From: Craspedostauros australis | Taxonomy: Eukaryota; Bacillariophyta; Bacillariophyceae; Mastogloiales; Achnanthaceae | Assembly (NCBI GenBank): GCA_026770025.1 | Contig: JAMXDE010000051.1 | Coordinates: forward strand, 310,001 to 374,000 | Direction: 5' to 3' | DNA length: 64,000 bases | In this document: in pieces, positions 24,001 through 32,133 of the stretch | Layout of the letters: each line of letters begins with the position of its first letter | Position numbering within the stretch: the stretch's first letter is position 1 | The notes under the pieces: generated by a model | Told to the model about the DNA's origin: nothing | Database searches by the model: none | The model's input: only the letters and a program-made list of their open reading frames with translations | Made by a program: the position numbers and the translations under genes

Positions 24001-24016
24001 CAAATCAATGTCGTAG
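18059..24016 (+). CDS. Giant Ser-rich, low-complexity protein with two tandem DUF6824-like domains
   Basis: 1985 residues in one exon. Residues 1-80 are basic and Ala-rich, with a repeated ASKS motif (nucleotides about 18338-18378) further on. About 260-900: disordered, rich in Ser, Asn, Asp, Arg and basic clusters resembling nuclear localisation signals (AKRRRSD, PPKRRRRVQ). About 905-1010: first folded domain (VFLFRTIRRSEFGG to LKEFIQKERK). About 1030-1125: second, similar domain (IFVFGGFPGGTDLYGNHWF to ALRKEVISAYQ). Both resemble DUF6824, a diatom-rich domain of unknown function with a conserved G-x-x-N-H-x-x-F pattern; the first copy has lost that Asn-His. About 1130-1930: acidic Ser-rich, ending in a run of more than 20 Ser near 23680-23740. 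The last 50 residues are basic. A nuclear, perhaps phosphorylated scaffold is an inference. Confidence 0.72.
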   Translation: MPVSKRQSAARRKGTRGSTTQTAAEAASKTAVRPKAKGKARAKAATNGRGQSGGRGARRTQNGSASKKRLLQAADETLQTAPQKMPQTMTEPASKSASKSASKSASKPTPIHFTVEFSWIKGHRLHCSEDAASTKTVQRWLYDLIMATPLQVLKKLEYIIINGDHQSIHSRCVSISTTNDTSETNSNALSERLEERSQATLTSSYQSSTQGADEVIEIICGTSTPPVHVLSARNLEGEEPTERYYLGLQRSKSCDDGTSSNKGSTSDSDSDSGSRNSNSRNSNSHTTSSNSANTGSASDYSASTNGATNGPLAFRVDDSFVGIITKGSHLTLTLHRSAPWGDGDSHAAAFANKTRKPKFIHLRRRQRIMAFVTGNSVNSVTSNATQSVSRQSHPADIQPHRDGSSDQQKLPKVVATKKRPSRGLSKRQRNPTNRRDPPSSSSDADEDQYPPPRPIAKSPRYHISAISNPRSQRQRQDDGSDDNNANNRSDHASASANFNGNDNANANAKRRRSDTASNREQNPGDSKSPPPKRRRRVQRSSSGLETESHSADHSADHNMNSNNNDRNDGNVSNHQTNTGRKRSRSSDPADSEHDCHSQVSEVSSLTGAGRSKADDSEDSEKDNKDDHDHDDDDDCVNVDNNQPNQCAGGTVHQHVNKRIAKANAKTSNNKKLCTDGMIRITSPSPNNGPSPRTRTARRKRLNGQHSGHSMSAGGSIQSGARSASNSPEEDVFVFPGTNDDDYRRRSRTVARKKNTANSHDDDERYNENESDDFMHADGGGEDGSVHSVGRSNAHGAKTPAPDAWTTRATEDRHSNGTSPPSSLEKVQRSLKFETPMSQRPNGKVNHRSSQTRQRTGTSSATTAAATAPSYSQAAPLAPGHRHHGAVSRSTPKPTIPNRKEPMDTEHNVFLFRTIRRSEFGGCKWFLQQMRDIAIDLDTVHKAATSKIIDFVVKEFTLRLKMQDRTVYRLPKGVAAPTSAKDWIVLEGEQLRLELKEFIQKERKYQTYQAHLKGLPYGPQKNAQIPWTLKGQIFVFGGFPGGTDLYGNHWFVGHLRNRIKRFKVANNSARKALIEGTMAILSKRNIFAFQICVDGEWRQLSTPALRKEVISAYQSSLKGDTSKSDGASSLSASSSSVSTRVGPKGPTPTLQQHAVSSARNSTDAEKQATKRIEHGKSGNTEEATDADRDAKQPAATAAAAVLTKNGGKATKLKRNGIHDGKPSAQRAQTTSTSRPAKIQQSSASSESKQPSSDKSQQPGKKETENDNNDDDDESSASSSSSSPPSVASDTMPEKPSQGNDEEKAKETSNAQATSDDVNDIDDDAPILMDIDVGDGGGDSDGQPSDDRSHSASSGSMSGSSVSGSSGTGPSQSASSTSSSSRSNLSASASSNDQSQDANQANAHASFVEPDGKVAGHVILASQKISVADNSTAKTTETDDIEKPQAAPCVQREIRKIRKHNVANPNQQPKDGGSASGSDSDSENGNGGGSSVDSDSESENESSRSSRSSNASSSQSSRSSGTTSESTSASSSESSDSDSDSDDVASTQTKITTPGSKASRKPKPIVQPNNSHNANAANSTKPQLKPNATQVRPPASAVAGVDQKPTNGESWSRATPNNHTHSEENGTSESKRGYSQDSSTSGASGSSGSSTVIPPLSTNRASPVSPVMTLTQQSDPEDKTGLLSDAETQTQTLTQVLEAHDRLFNASPTTAHGRGITSALPSIDEELAMGLTQASDERGVEAVESKRTAAAASQASPIKTEPKSQEFPSTSTMGEKEVGNESSASSSGADSNSDSNSDSSGSSDESSTGMIDDIGENDTNGNQIHVQKDVQQGVQKDVQKHHSGRGDDSNDAPDDDDGDDDRSVSSDSSSGSSSSSSSSSSSSSSSSSSSSSSSPSSGSSNDTVASHRSHSLGSSTTFTSLSTTSVSIQDANLSRQIGCHKTPMKQRSVGGRPKSRFVPRSAPPKKRPLLGAKKFVFIGKGGRKSMS

Positions 24017-24707
24017 AGTTGGGCGGGGTACCATACCCGTGGATCGGAGCCAAGCTAAATGCAATAGAGCATAAAACAGGTTTGATGGAGCACAGAGTGC
24101 CACAGATGCCAGTCGCAAGTCTGCGCTCGGTCCCGATCAACAAGGCAGCCCAAGCCGATCGATCCACCCCAGTTTGCTTCTGCATCGTCACCTCTTCGTG
24201 AAATGGTGGAGCGCTGTTGCTGTTTGTTTGCGTTTGTGGTCATGCGGTGTGGGTGGATCCGATCTGGCCGCAGAAGGCAATGTCGGCTGGTTTGTGTCAT
24301 CGAGGGCGAAGAGCGAAACGTATCTTTGTGATTTTGTGACCCTGGCACAACCTGCTTGCTGACGTCAAAGTTCGCATTTATGGTTGGCTTCGGGTTCTCA
24401 TCCCTCACAACCATCACATGCCATCACATCAACTCGAAAGAGAGAAGAAAGAACGCTTCCACGCTCGCTGCAACCACCGCGGATTCCTCTCACACAGTGC
24501 TCGTGCGTCAAGATCGGACACCAACAACGCCAACATGAACATCAACGAGGGCACTACTAGTAGTACTATGACCACCACTCCACAAGACCATAATCACAGC
24601 CATCAGCAAACCATCACGAGCCATTCTATTGTATTCTATTCTATAATATTGCACTATACCATACCATCAGAAACGCGGACACTCACATTCACCGACCCAT
24701 CATCAAC
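24017..24707. other. Intergenic promoter region of the small plastid protein
   Basis: Contains a TGACGTCA palindrome at 24360-24367 and an AT-rich block at about 24627-24653 (TATTCTATTCTATAATATT) about 55-80 nt before the ATG. No gene seen. Confidence 0.5.
24360..24367. promoter_or_regulatory. CRE-type palindrome TGACGTCA
   Basis: Perfect 8-bp bZIP (CRE) site, 340 nt upstream of the plastid protein gene. In diatoms CRE sites mediate cAMP/CO2- and light-linked control of plastid genes, so a role here is plausible but inferred. Confidence 0.45.
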
Positions 24708-25187
24708 ATGAAGCTCTCCAACATCTCCAGGCTCGCGATCGTCGGCTGCGGCGTCTCCTTGTTCCTGTCGAGCTCCACAGCGGATGCGTTCGCGCCAGCA
24801 CCATCGTCCCACGCGGCGCAACGATCCTGCTCGGCCCATTCCATGATGAAGCTCAATGACATCGACCTGATGGCCATCAAGAACGTCGCCGAGATGTGCC
24901 TGCACTCGGAGGACTTCTCGCCCAGCACCGAGGGCGACTGCGACCTGGAGGAGCACGAGGCCTTGGTCAACCAGCTGAGGGAGCAGCGCAACATCCTGGC
25001 AGCTCAGGTGAAGGAAATCAACGAGCTGATCAGCGAGCTCAAGGGCCACACAGTGGAAGGGCACACACTCAGCGAGTACATCCAGGAGGAGGAAGTGGAA
25101 GACAAGGTGCCCGTGTTGGTTGGAGTGACGCAGGGTGAGGGAGGCCAAGGCAGCGTCTCCACGGGCTCGTCAAACTTGTCGCCGTGA
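24708..25187 (+). CDS. Small plastid-targeted coiled-coil protein
   Basis: 159 residues. Hydrophobic signal peptide at residues 6-25, then ADAFAP, a nearly canonical ASAFAP site with Phe at +1, then a short Ser/Ala/His-rich transit peptide. The mature part begins near KLNDIDLMAIKNVAEMCLH, has an acidic CDLEEHEALVNQLREQ segment and a helical, probably coiled-coil stretch to about residue 107 (RNILAAQVKEINELISELKG). The tail is acidic then Gly/Ser-rich. Similar small proteins seem to occur in diatoms, but no function is known to me. Stroma or thylakoid location is inferred from the leader. Confidence 0.8.
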   Translation: MKLSNISRLAIVGCGVSLFLSSSTADAFAPAPSSHAAQRSCSAHSMMKLNDIDLMAIKNVAEMCLHSEDFSPSTEGDCDLEEHEALVNQLREQRNILAAQVKEINELISELKGHTVEGHTLSEYIQEEEVEDKVPVLVGVTQGEGGQGSVSTGSSNLSP

Positions 25188-25878
25188 TTTGCGATTTCGT
25201 CATTCGCAATGAACATGCAATGCGCACGATGCAGCACACAACAAACAGCATGGGGCACGCAAAATATTCGGCTATGGCGACGGCTATGGCATGAATAGAC
25301 TCGGAGGAGCAGTGTCATCATTCAAGAAGTCCGGCAGCAGAAAGGAAGTAACGCTCCCGCTTGTGTGTGCAATAACACCATAAACAAACAACTATGATAT
25401 CACGGATCATGAGCCAACAGAAGCAGCAGAGAGCGACCCTCGAGTGCAACTGCAATCACTGATAGCCCTTGAGTGTTTCCAGATGCTCCACAAACTATGT
25501 TAATAGAATACGATAGCATTCGATTTCCGTGATTGATGTATGCGGGCTGATCCTTCAAGAGGCACTCATACCTTTCGGCAGTGCTGCCCATCGGATCAGA
25601 GCGCAAACCAATTGTAACAGGGCACGGTCCTCGTACTACTACATACCATTGCTCCTACATCAATCGGCAGCCGCGAGAAGGATACATGTATAATCGAATA
25701 GACTAGTATGCAAGGAAAACAAAGGACAACTTGACAACGGATCAAGAAACACGCTGGAGACGCTTCAAGTATGTATTGGCGGAAGGAAAGGACTGTATTC
25801 TACGTATGCAACGTGGATTCCTCCAATTGGAAGCACATTTCGTATCGTTCAGTAGTCGTATGATACAATACTCGGGCT
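25188..25878. other. Intergenic region, no gene recognised
   Basis: 3' flanks of the plastid protein gene and the GT43 gene (convergent). AT-rich motifs (TAATAGAATACGATAG near 25501) occur. No gene seen. Confidence 0.4.
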
Positions 25879-27498
25879 TCACAGTCCCATCTCAATCTCT
25901 TTGGCAATCGGATCCATGACAGCCCGTTTTTTGTGTTTTGTAATGTCCGTCTTGACGTGGTAGACGAAGAGGCGCGTGCAGTTGTCACCCAGCGGTTCGA
26001 ACTCTGACATGTCGTCCATCAGCAAGCCCATGAACTGGTCCTCATCCATGCCTGGCCTAGCGGCAATCTCGAAACGAGGCGGCTTCTTGCCCTTGAGAAG
26101 ATCCGTGTGAAACGCGAACGATGCCATGTCTATGGGAAACCGACGACCGGCGACCCAGTTGGTGTACATCAGGTCGACCTTCCCAGTCGTCGTGTTGACC
26201 CGACAGCGTTCGTGGGTTGCGCCGCCGACAAACGCAACTCCCATGGTCCCTATCCGTTTGATCTTGCGAATTTCCGAAAACAGTTGGACTGCGCGAGGCC
26301 AACTCAGAGCAAGGCAAGCATTGAGCAATACCGCATGGTCGTGTGTGAGTGCGCTGTGCGAAGATGTTGTGCACACAGCATATTCGCAGTGCCATGCTTG
26401 TCAGAACAAAACACTTGCAGAGCAGAGTGCTGGGAATAGCAATCGGCCAAACAGCCAACGCATGGGGCTGCCTTGTATTGTGCTGCGTTGGAACAAGGAA
26501 AGCAACCACAGGGTATCTCGGTAGCGTCGATCCGCATCCCACTCACCATGATAGCCATTGTCGTCGTCTCCAAAGTACACAATGCCTGATCGATTGTTCG
26601 CCAGGAAGTATTCCTCCACAATGGACATGCCTCGATTCCGCTGCGATCTGCCACGTTTCGAATAGGGCTGCGCCTTCGGCGATGGTTCTGCCACATGCGC
26701 GAAGGGGATGGTTCCGACCGAACGTTCGAGCAGATGACGCACATTCTTGGAGCAGTTGTGGCTGTCCTCAACGACGATCCAGTAGATCAGACCTCGATCA
26801 GTCTTGCGAGGAGCCGTGGCATTGTGCAGCGACAACGATGACGACGGCGGTCGCTGTGCCGATGCCGCGAGGATTCCCTCCAAACTATCCGCAAGCATGG
26901 CCTCCTGTATGCGCATCATGTCCACCATCTGCGTCTGTCGTCTGTAGGTCGGCGTGATGAAGAAGATGATGGGTTCCTCCTGCATGCCGTAATAGAACGA
27001 GCTTGGGTTTTGGTATATGTACTTGTCGATATCGTCCAGCGTGATGCTGTGCTCCGCCATGTTGTCGTGGGCATATCTGGGTGCGTAATCGTGCACCGTG
27101 CGGGGGATGCTCTGATAGGGATACTCGTAGGCTTCCCTGAGTCTTTGCATAGCCAGCTGGTCCATCCTCAGCTGTATTTGTCTGTCCTCATCGTCCACTC
27201 TGCCATTGTCATTGTCATTGCGATTGGCATTGTCATTGCGATTGCGATTGTCATTGCCACTGTCGCTGTCGCCGTCATTCCCATCGTTCTCCGTGGCACC
27301 GAGACCCGCAACGGTGTTGATGAGCTCGGAAGGATCGAACGTGATGGAGGAAACATCCACGAAGGTGCCCGTGATCTTGGATTGCTGGTAGATCGAAGCG
27401 CACACGATGCAGCACATCAGGAGGAAGCCGCCTACTTTCAATCCTGCATTTGTGTCACTCGCGGGCTTGTCTGCCTTCTTCCTGCTTTGCTTCGCCAT
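25879..27498 (-). CDS. GT43-type glucuronyltransferase-like protein
   Basis: Two exons, complement(25879-26288, 26547-27498), with a 258-nt intron (GTGAGT...CGCAG); 453 residues. Start at the ATG at 27498, because upstream codons encode only a Thr/His/Pro-rich stretch. A short basic N-terminus precedes one membrane segment at about residues 21-38, giving type II Golgi topology. A stem rich in Asn/Asp/Arg follows. The catalytic domain shows IIFFITPTYRRQTQM, IYWIVVEDS, SQRNRGM and GIVYFGDDDNGYH (the DxD metal/UDP site), then after the intron VAFVGG, FPIDMASFAFH, MDEDQFM and CTRLFVYHVKTD. These match family 43 beta-1,3-glucuronyltransferases. The usual EQRN reads SQRN here. Acceptor unknown. Confidence 0.82.
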
Positions 27499-28292
27499 CG
27501 TTCGTTGGATGGTTGGCGGCGCCGATCTGGACGTTGACCAGGTATAGCACCTGTGGGGGTTGGCAAGGGTGTGCGAGTACGATCGATTGGCAGCGAGGTG
27601 AGGTGAGGTGAGGGGTGGAGCGGGGTTCGTATAATATGGTACAAGTACGAGAGTAATAGAGTACACAGGATGGTCGTACTATCGATCGTATTCTATTATA
27701 CAAGTAGAGATGATTGACGCCGAGTATAATGTATAATGTAATATGAGAGGAGCTATTGGTATGGAGGCTGAATGCAATACTCTGAGAACGAGGTATCGAG
27801 AGGCCCACGACAAAGTCGTCTCCAAGGATGTTTACAAGGCGTCTGTTGGAACAAAGTTGGCGGCGATTGTGCACAAAACAAACCAACGTTTGCTGTTGAG
27901 CCCATGACCGTTAACAAGGCCCACGAACAATCCGGAGAAACTCATGGCGCCACAAACGCGAACTGTTCGCAGCCGTCTGACCTGTGAAGAGAGCAACTAC
28001 TCTCTAGCTCGTAGAGAGAGTGAGAGAGTGTGTGTGTATGTGTATCAATATTGGTGGGGCGAATAGTGTGTTCCATGCTGTGATTGGATCGGAGTCTGTA
28101 ATACGAGGAGTAGAATAGACTTAGAGTACACTGAGACTATATGCACGAGTATGGTAGGCGATGAATATTTGGAGTGGGCTACGTACTCAGTCGTACACCA
28201 GCGTTTCTTGAAGCACCCTCACTATAGTATGTACGACCCAGAGAACGGGCACAACGCGATGTGTCGACAAGGACCGCATCCATCCCATTGCC
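27499..28292. other. GT43 upstream region and AKR-like 3' flank
   Basis: Contains a 5-bp GAGGT repeat at about 27594-27613, an AT-rich block at 27688-27700 and a GAGAGAGTGTGTGTGTATGTG run near 28016-28041. No gene seen. Confidence 0.4.
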
Positions 28293-30248
28293 TCAAGAAG
28301 ATTGCGAGATATGCCTCACGAGCGACAGCGTGTCCTTGAGCTCCGCTTGCGACGTGGTGCCGACGACGATGCGCGAGATCGCCGGTTCCTCCAGAACATG
28401 GCGCAGCGCCAGCTCTTGCAAAGGATAGTCGCCATCCAGCGATGGATACATGGGCGTTGGTTGCATGAGCGTGACAGGCGCAGATGGCGCAGCATCGTCG
28501 CCGTCGGTGTCCCCTGCGGGACGTGGACCGGCGCCTTCCAGATCTTTCTCGGTCAATCCTTCCTTGAGTATCCTGCGGGTTTTGCGCGCGATGGTGTAGC
28601 GCACCGCCAGGGCGTAGGAAGAGAAGAAGGCCTGAAGGACATCGGAGGACGTTTCATCCAGCGCCTCGAAGGTGTCCGCCAGCAAGGGGATGATGCGTTG
28701 GTACAGGTCATCCTCGAAGACGTCGAGGCTGTTGTACTTGTCCATCGCGCTGTCGAGATCATGGAGCATGCTCTGGATGAGCTTGCAGCCATCGATGGTC
28801 TCGCGTTCCTCCGTGGTGAGATCGCGTTCCAGCTGCGCTTCGAGGATCGGTTCAGCATCGAAGTGCGACATGCAGGTCTGCAGGGCGACCTGGTAGATGG
28901 GCGGTGGGCCGTCCCATTGGTGAGTCCAATGCTTCTCATTGCCATGGGCGTCCTTGGATTTCGGCGTTGGACGTCTCTCCGCGGCGTCCTGGGCCGATTG
29001 GCTCATGTCGAGCGAGGTGACGGGATAGTCAAAGAGCTTGTACGGCTGCTCCATGCCGGTGCCGAGGAAGACGGGGTAGGCCGTGAGCGGGCGCATGGCC
29101 CAAATATCTAGGTCGTTGGGGGTGGTGGGCGTGGTGGTGGTCGACCGGTCTCCATCCAGTGCCGAGATCGCGTCCTGGAGCTCGCCTTTGATCTTCCTCG
29201 CCACCATGAGGCCATTCGGTTCGAGCATGTTGGCAGGCAGCTGCACGGTCGTGAATTTGGACATGCCATCGGTGCAGGGCGGCAGGAGGAGGGCGTGCGG
29301 CATGTGCAGCGGGTGCGTGGGCGGCAGACCCAAGCCATTGCTGACCAGGCCGAACTGGTTGATGGCATCTGAGGACTGCATGGTCTCCATGGCATCGCGC
29401 AGGATCGGGCGCAGGTACTCCATGCGCTCCTCCAGCGATGGCAGCTCACCAGCGATGGACGCCTCGGCATTCTGGATGTACTGCATGAGCTGCGCCTCCG
29501 GATTGTGGATCATCGGCATCCACGTGATCCGGGGTGCGCCGGCTGTATCGCAGAAGGAGGCGAGCGGTGACGTGCTGAGGTAGTGCTCGATGTAGTCCGG
29601 CGACAGGTTGTGCACGACGGTGTTCCTGACGATCGAATCCGACATCGCTTCTGTCGATTGTTTTGATCCTGTTGGTGGGGGTGAGGTGTTGCCCTGGCGC
29701 GCTTGCGGAGGAGCCGTGAGAGAGGTCTCCTCCACGACGACGTCTCCCGAGATGAGATCCTCCTGGCTGGACATCGCGGGCGGTGCGTTGGGCGATGCGC
29801 CGGTGGACCAGCTGCGGTAGCCCAGCCTGGAGGTGACGGTGATGGGATGGTTCTGCAGGAAGAGATCCGGCCTGTTGTTGAGGCACTCCTGCAGCGCGCT
29901 GACTAGCACCTGCTCGCCGCCCTCCTGCCCTGCCTCGATGAGCGTGACCCCCTGCTCCAGCGCCTCCCTGATGTAGAGCTCGTAGGATTGGGCGGTCTGC
30001 GCCACTCGGGTCCATTTGTGGCCTCCAAGTCCGAACGTGATCAGCGACGGGGCCTGTTCCTCTGCCAGCGTCGCCATGGTTCTCCTCTTGCCATTGCCGC
30101 CATTGCTCACATTGCCGTTGCCATGCACACTCAACGCCCAAGTTGACTGGCATGTTGACTGAGCATGCAGACACGATCCAAGCAACCGTCGCCGCGGACG
30201 GCGCAGCTGCCTCCAGCCATGCTTCAGCATCGTCATCTTGACTGTCAT
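28293..30248 (-). CDS. Aldo-keto-reductase-like protein, large and probably non-classical
   Basis: 651 residues from the ATG at 30248. The first 55 residues are Arg/Lys/His/Gln-rich (WRQLRRPRRRLLGS), suggesting an organelle presequence. At about 66-125 the strand-helix order of an aldo-keto reductase N-terminus is visible (LITFGLGGHKWTRVA to QVLVSALQECL). The segment that usually holds the catalytic Asp and Tyr (IDTADxYG) reads LIEAGQEGG, so both look lost. The C-terminus (about 610-650) has ALRHVLEEPAISRIVVGTTSQAELKDTL, the cofactor-binding end of the barrel. In between are about 480 residues, roughly double the usual length, with Pro/Gln/Thr-rich loops. It is probably an AKR-derived protein without classical reductase chemistry. 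Confidence 0.65.
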   Translation of the reverse strand: MTVKMTMLKHGWRQLRRPRRRLLGSCLHAQSTCQSTWALSVHGNGNVSNGGNGKRRTMATLAEEQAPSLITFGLGGHKWTRVAQTAQSYELYIREALEQGVTLIEAGQEGGEQVLVSALQECLNNRPDLFLQNHPITVTSRLGYRSWSTGASPNAPPAMSSQEDLISGDVVVEETSLTAPPQARQGNTSPPPTGSKQSTEAMSDSIVRNTVVHNLSPDYIEHYLSTSPLASFCDTAGAPRITWMPMIHNPEAQLMQYIQNAEASIAGELPSLEERMEYLRPILRDAMETMQSSDAINQFGLVSNGLGLPPTHPLHMPHALLLPPCTDGMSKFTTVQLPANMLEPNGLMVARKIKGELQDAISALDGDRSTTTTPTTPNDLDIWAMRPLTAYPVFLGTGMEQPYKLFDYPVTSLDMSQSAQDAAERRPTPKSKDAHGNEKHWTHQWDGPPPIYQVALQTCMSHFDAEPILEAQLERDLTTEERETIDGCKLIQSMLHDLDSAMDKYNSLDVFEDDLYQRIIPLLADTFEALDETSSDVLQAFFSSYALAVRYTIARKTRRILKEGLTEKDLEGAGPRPAGDTDGDDAAPSAPVTLMQPTPMYPSLDGDYPLQELALRHVLEEPAISRIVVGTTSQAELKDTLSLVRHISQSS

Positions 30249-30312
30249 CGTTGGTGCCTTGTTGCCTTGTTGCCTTGGTGCAATGGTATGGTAGGTACTG
30301 GTATCTTTCTCG

Positions 30313-30327
30313 TAGAATAGTATTCTA
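30313..30327. promoter_or_regulatory. AT-rich palindrome TAGAATA-G-TATTCTA
   Basis: Perfect 7+1+7 palindrome, 65 nt upstream of the AKR-like start codon. The same 15-mer recurs 88 nt upstream of the RS-rich gene. Candidate core promoter or start-site element. Confidence 0.4.
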
Positions 30328-30566
30328 TGCAATGGAATACAATACGACTCGTCGCCACCTTGATGATTATTTGCAGATGATGGGTATTGTGGATGATGAG
30401 TGATGATGGGTATTGTGGATGATGCTTCGGCCAGGGAATGGCGCAAGTGTGCGCAGATGTGGTGGCGACAGAGGAACAAAGCGAAACGAAACGAGAGATC
30501 GTGAAAGATCGGGCGACACCGTTCTCTTTTGCCCCTTTAATCCAATGGGTCAAACCATGCGCCATG

Positions 30567-30576
30567 ATGACGTCAT
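30567..30576. promoter_or_regulatory. CRE-type palindrome ATGACGTCAT
   Basis: Perfect 10-bp bZIP palindrome, about 320 nt upstream of the AKR-like gene and 590 nt upstream of the RS-rich gene, with further GTCAT half-sites just downstream. Confidence 0.45.
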
Positions 30577-31060
30577 GACGGAACAATCGCGTCATGATTG
30601 TGCCCAACGGTTGATGATCAGACAAGACAGATCGTGTTGCGCCAACCAATCGTGTTTTTTTCCGCGATTTGCAGATTTGCGTGATGCCGAAAGAACCTCC
30701 CATCACACCGGCGTCGGTATCCGTCATCGTGCGAGCAGTATCCACATCTGCATCCACATCTGCATCCACATCGGTATCTTCGTTCATGTCTGCATTGTTA
30801 TCTGCATCTGCATCTTCATCTGCATCTGTCCCTTGACCCATCACCAAGCAACAGAGATAGTGAGAGCGAGAGGACTCGAAAGAGAGCCAACCCCAACCCC
30901 CACGGTGCTTAGCATTGCGAGACTTCGGAGATCGTCGAGTTAACGTCATCGTCGTCATCGCCGCTCGATCTGTCTTCATTCGTCGACCAACAACCCGGCT
31001 CTATCGGTTGTCGCTCCACACTGGATATAGTATCGGTATTATAGAATAGACTAGAATATT

Positions 31061-31077
31061 ATAGAATAGTATTCTAT
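31061..31077. promoter_or_regulatory. AT-rich palindrome ATAGAATA-G-TATTCTAT
   Basis: Perfect 8+1+8 palindrome, 88 nt upstream of the RS-rich gene; related AGAATA units precede it at 31041-31060. Confidence 0.4.
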
Positions 31078-31164
31078 ACAATACTTGGTAACGCCAAGTA
31101 ATCGTGCTCAGCACACAATTGCACTCGGCAGAACTGAGCATCAGCATCGCTGCTGAAATCAAAG

Positions 31165-32133
31165 ATGGCGCCGTCTTCCAAGAACAAGGATAAGGATGAG
31201 GACAATAAGAAGGACAAGGAGCGTCGTGACGAAGACGACGAGGAGAGCCACGATCGTGGCAGCGACTCCGACCAAAGCAACGACGGTGATGATGATGATG
31301 ATCGCCGCAAGCGAAGCAGAAAGAGCAGGAGCAAACGAAGCAACAGCAGCAGCAGAAGGAGGAAGCGATCCAGCAAGAAGAGCAAGAAGCGCCGCCGTGA
31401 CCACAACAGTGACAGTGACAGCGATAGTGAAAGCGACAGCGACAGCGATGACAGCCGAAGCTATTCGAGCAGCGATAGTGACAGCAGTAGCGATCGTTCC
31501 CGATCCAAGAAGCGCAGCAAGAAGAAAAAGAAGCGCAGCAAGAGCAGAAGCAAAAGCAAGCGAAAGAGCAAGAAGCACAAAAAGGAGAAGAAGGACAAGA
31601 AGGCATCCTCCAAATCGGCCCCTCCCCTCCCCGTCTTCGGTCAGTTTGGCATCCTCAGGCAGACGGACTATCACAAGGAAAAAGTCCAGCACTCCTTCCG
31701 ACGGTGGCTGGAAGAAGTCAAGGGCGTTCCACCCACAACCTCCGTGCCCAAGTACGAGCTGCAGGACCACTACAAGGACTACATGGAGGACTTCAACACC
31801 GCCACCTTGCCGCATCAGAAGTACTACGATTATGAAAAGTGGGAGATGGAGGAATACGAAAAGGAAAAGCGCAAACGTGCCAAGGTCAGCGCCACATCCT
31901 CTTCTGCTCGCAGTGATGCCATGGAGCACGCACGGCGGCAGCAGGAGAAGATGCAAAACAAGCACAAGCAGGAGAAGGAGATGGCCCTGCAGCTCATGAG
32001 GAATTCATCCTCCAAGATCAAGGAGATGAAGCATCAAGAGCAGCTCCGCACGCAGATGGCGCATGCCTTCAAGACGGGGGACACGGCCACCTACCAGCGG
32101 CTGAAGAAGAGGTTGACACCGGAGGATCGCTAA
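31165..32133 (+). CDS. RS-rich nuclear protein, SCI1-like
   Basis: 322 residues. The first 150 are Lys/Arg/Ser/Asp-rich, with RS and SD dipeptide runs and several nuclear-localisation-like basic clusters. The conserved part, about 150-235, reads FGILRQTDYHKEKVQHSF, RWLEEVKGV, DHYKDYMEDFNTATLPHQ and KYYDYEKWEMEEY. It resembles the C-terminal segment of plant style-cell-cycle-inhibitor-1-like proteins, which are small basic nuclear proteins; this call is from memory and moderate. The rest is a charged helix (QQEKMQNKHKQEKEM) ending in LKKRLTPEDR. An RS domain suggests RNA processing, which is inference. Confidence 0.7.
   Translation: MAPSSKNKDKDEDNKKDKERRDEDDEESHDRGSDSDQSNDGDDDDDRRKRSRKSRSKRSNSSSRRRKRSSKKSKKRRRDHNSDSDSDSESDSDSDDSRSYSSSDSDSSSDRSRSKKRSKKKKKRSKSRSKSKRKSKKHKKEKKDKKASSKSAPPLPVFGQFGILRQTDYHKEKVQHSFRRWLEEVKGVPPTTSVPKYELQDHYKDYMEDFNTATLPHQKYYDYEKWEMEEYEKEKRKRAKVSATSSSARSDAMEHARRQQEKMQNKHKQEKEMALQLMRNSSSKIKEMKHQEQLRTQMAHAFKTGDTATYQRLKKRLTPEDR

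Larger units (their letters stand above)
30249..31164. other. Divergent promoter region
   Basis: Upstream of both the AKR-like gene and the RS-rich gene. Two copies of the TAGAATAGTATTCTA palindrome sit one near each start codon (30313-30327 and 31061-31077), and an ATGACGTCAT palindrome at 30567-30576. A GCATCTGCATCCACATC-type repeat lies at about 30743-30830. Confidence 0.5.
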
